Shown piece after piece: positions 62,701 through 64,000 of a DNA stretch of 64,000 nt; the stretch's first letter is position 1, and the number at the start of each line of letters is the position of its first letter. Source of the DNA: Phoebastria nigripes (lineage: Eukaryota > Chordata > Aves > Procellariiformes > Diomedeidae). Made by a program: the position numbers and the translations under genes. Below the pieces are notes generated by a model, which worked only from the letters and a program-made list of their open reading frames with translations, ran no database searches and was not told the DNA's origin. Location of the stretch: contig JAYKAV010001245.1 in the NCBI GenBank assembly GCA_035582835.1, positions 1,125,969 to 1,189,968 on the forward strand, in the 5' to 3' direction.

Positions 62701-64000
62701 TTATTTTTGCTGGTATAGCATGTTTGCTTTCTTCTCTTGGGAAGTTTCTGATGTACTGAAGTTTTATTTAGTCATTGCAGCCTGCTTTGATGCACTTCCT
62801 TCAACATTCTATTAGATACTGAAACCTTTCTGATCTTAAAACAGCTCTTGTTCTGTCTGTTTTCACTACAGAGTACTCCAAAAATAGTCCAGTGCAAGTA
62901 TATTTATAGTAATGCTACCTTATTTTTGTAGTCAGAGGTTAGTGTTTTTTAGGTTTCATTCTTCCTGTTACAGTAACTAAAAATGATTGGTATATTCTCA
63001 GTTGCCAATATTCAGTTTAGTCATCATTAAGTTAGTCATTACAATTTATCACTTAAAGAAACACAGTACCAAGAGACTTCTACCTTGTAATATATATATT
63101 GGATGCAGAGCATTATGTATCATAGCATACACTTAGTTGCAAGCCCAATTCTGCTCTGCTTCCGAGAGATGGGATTTCCCTTACGATTTTTTTGTAGCTC
63201 TATCTCATCTCCAGCCAGGTCATGATTTGGAGAGAAATTTTCACAGAATGGGACTTCTGGCTAGATTACTTTCCAGTTCCTTGGCTGATAAGCGGGCTTC
63301 TTTGAATTGCATCGAGTTGAGTGTAAATTAAAACAGTCTCTGGACTGCTTTAATTTTCAGTAGGGATCTGTTGTGGCCAATGCACTGAGTGTAAATGACT
63401 TTTACCCCTTTTCCTCTGCTTGTGCTGGACTAGGTTGGAAGATTTAGTCTCTAATTTAGGGATGCCAGAATTTTGAGCATCTGTTTTGAAGTGACCATAG
63501 TTTGGAAAGGGCCATTTGTGAACTGGCCAACATGGTTGGGATATTTTGAGCCAATTTCTGAACTTCCAGTGTAACTCCATGAAACACAGATTGTTAAGTA
63601 CAATGGTGCTACTGAGTGAATATAAAGTCAAATTAAGCTAGCTATTATGGTGCTCAGAAAAAATCTGCTAAAGAAAGTCAACAGTAAAGATAAAACAATT
63701 GAGTTCTCTTTTCAGTTGTTGACCCAACTATTAAAGAGCTGTCAGAGTGACCTGTCCATTAGTAGCCAATTTATGAGCCTTTCAGAAAACATTTTTTCTG
63801 AGGCTTTAGTAATAATTTTCAGACAGCTTTCTAATTTCCCTTTACTTATTTATTTTCCTGCAAATATTATGTTATAAAACCTGTCTGACATTTGATGGCC
63901 TGGCTGGAGTGCAGGAGTGCATCACACAGATTTTGTCCCCGTGGCTGAGTTTCAGCAGGCAGAACTAAGTGGAATGTAAACCTCATAGGTCTGCCTCTTC
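59788..64000. other. AT-rich non-coding stretch
   Basis: No gene or transposable element recognised. It includes the palindrome at 60766-60790. Short frames only. Confidence 0.5.
60766..60790. repeat. Perfect 25-bp palindrome with forkhead-like sites
   Basis: AGATAAACATCC (60766-60777), one central A, then GGATGTTTATCT (60779-60790). The 12-bp arms match perfectly. Each arm contains ATAAACA, which fits the forkhead core RTAAAYA, so the unit is a head-to-head pair of possible FOX sites. Whether it is bound is unknown. Confidence 0.85.

Noticed and set aside
1..64000. tRNA, rRNA, snRNA and CRISPR-like arrays
   Set aside because: No tRNA B-box with paired arms, no recognisable U6, 5S or 7SK sequence, and no regularly spaced direct repeats were seen on either strand by eye.

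Overview
This window looks like non-coding DNA from a bird genome. The evidence is several CR1 LINE retrotransposons with avian or amniote-type sequence, including the tandem ATTCTATG-like 3' terminus, and an avian-style endogenous retroviral LTR. Further support comes from an AT-rich, CpG-poor background, many homopolymer runs and ambiguous bases typical of a draft assembly, and the absence of any long or dense coding sequence. I cannot name the species or chromosome, or say whether the window is intergenic or a very large intron.

Layout: positions 1-4330 are AT-rich sequence with small local duplications. Positions 4356-8710 hold a cluster of three CR1 copies, all on the minus strand. The first (4356-5320) is fairly young, with a recognisable reverse transcriptase C-terminal half. 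The second (about 6640-6880) and third (about 7315-8710) are much older and too decayed to be open. An assembly gap lies at 8765-8800. From 8.8 to 22.2 kb I see no recognised gene, only simple repeats, two GC-richer patches (10.2-11.0 and 13.2-13.6 kb) and two weak exon-like open segments (16518-16760 minus, 19390-19548 plus). A retroviral LTR, apparently solo, ends at 22792. It is followed by a 400-bp pyrimidine-rich tract and a G12 run. A plus-strand CR1 3' end lies at 31060-31245 and an older one ends near 43026.

The rest is unique-looking AT-rich sequence. Exceptions are a sharp CpG cluster at 40389-40564, an A34 run with a purine-rich flank (41230-41720), and a GC-rich kilobase at 47.5-48.65 kb that contains a signal-peptide-like exon candidate. 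There is also a 111-codon open frame on the minus strand near 59.5 kb and a perfect 25-bp palindrome with two forkhead-like sites at 60766.

No tRNA, rRNA, CRISPR array, operon or complete protein-coding gene was found, and nothing here convincingly amounts to a new biological system. The most solid results are the transposable elements. The exon-like segments, CpG cluster and possible conserved elements are hypotheses to be tested by alignment and RNA data.
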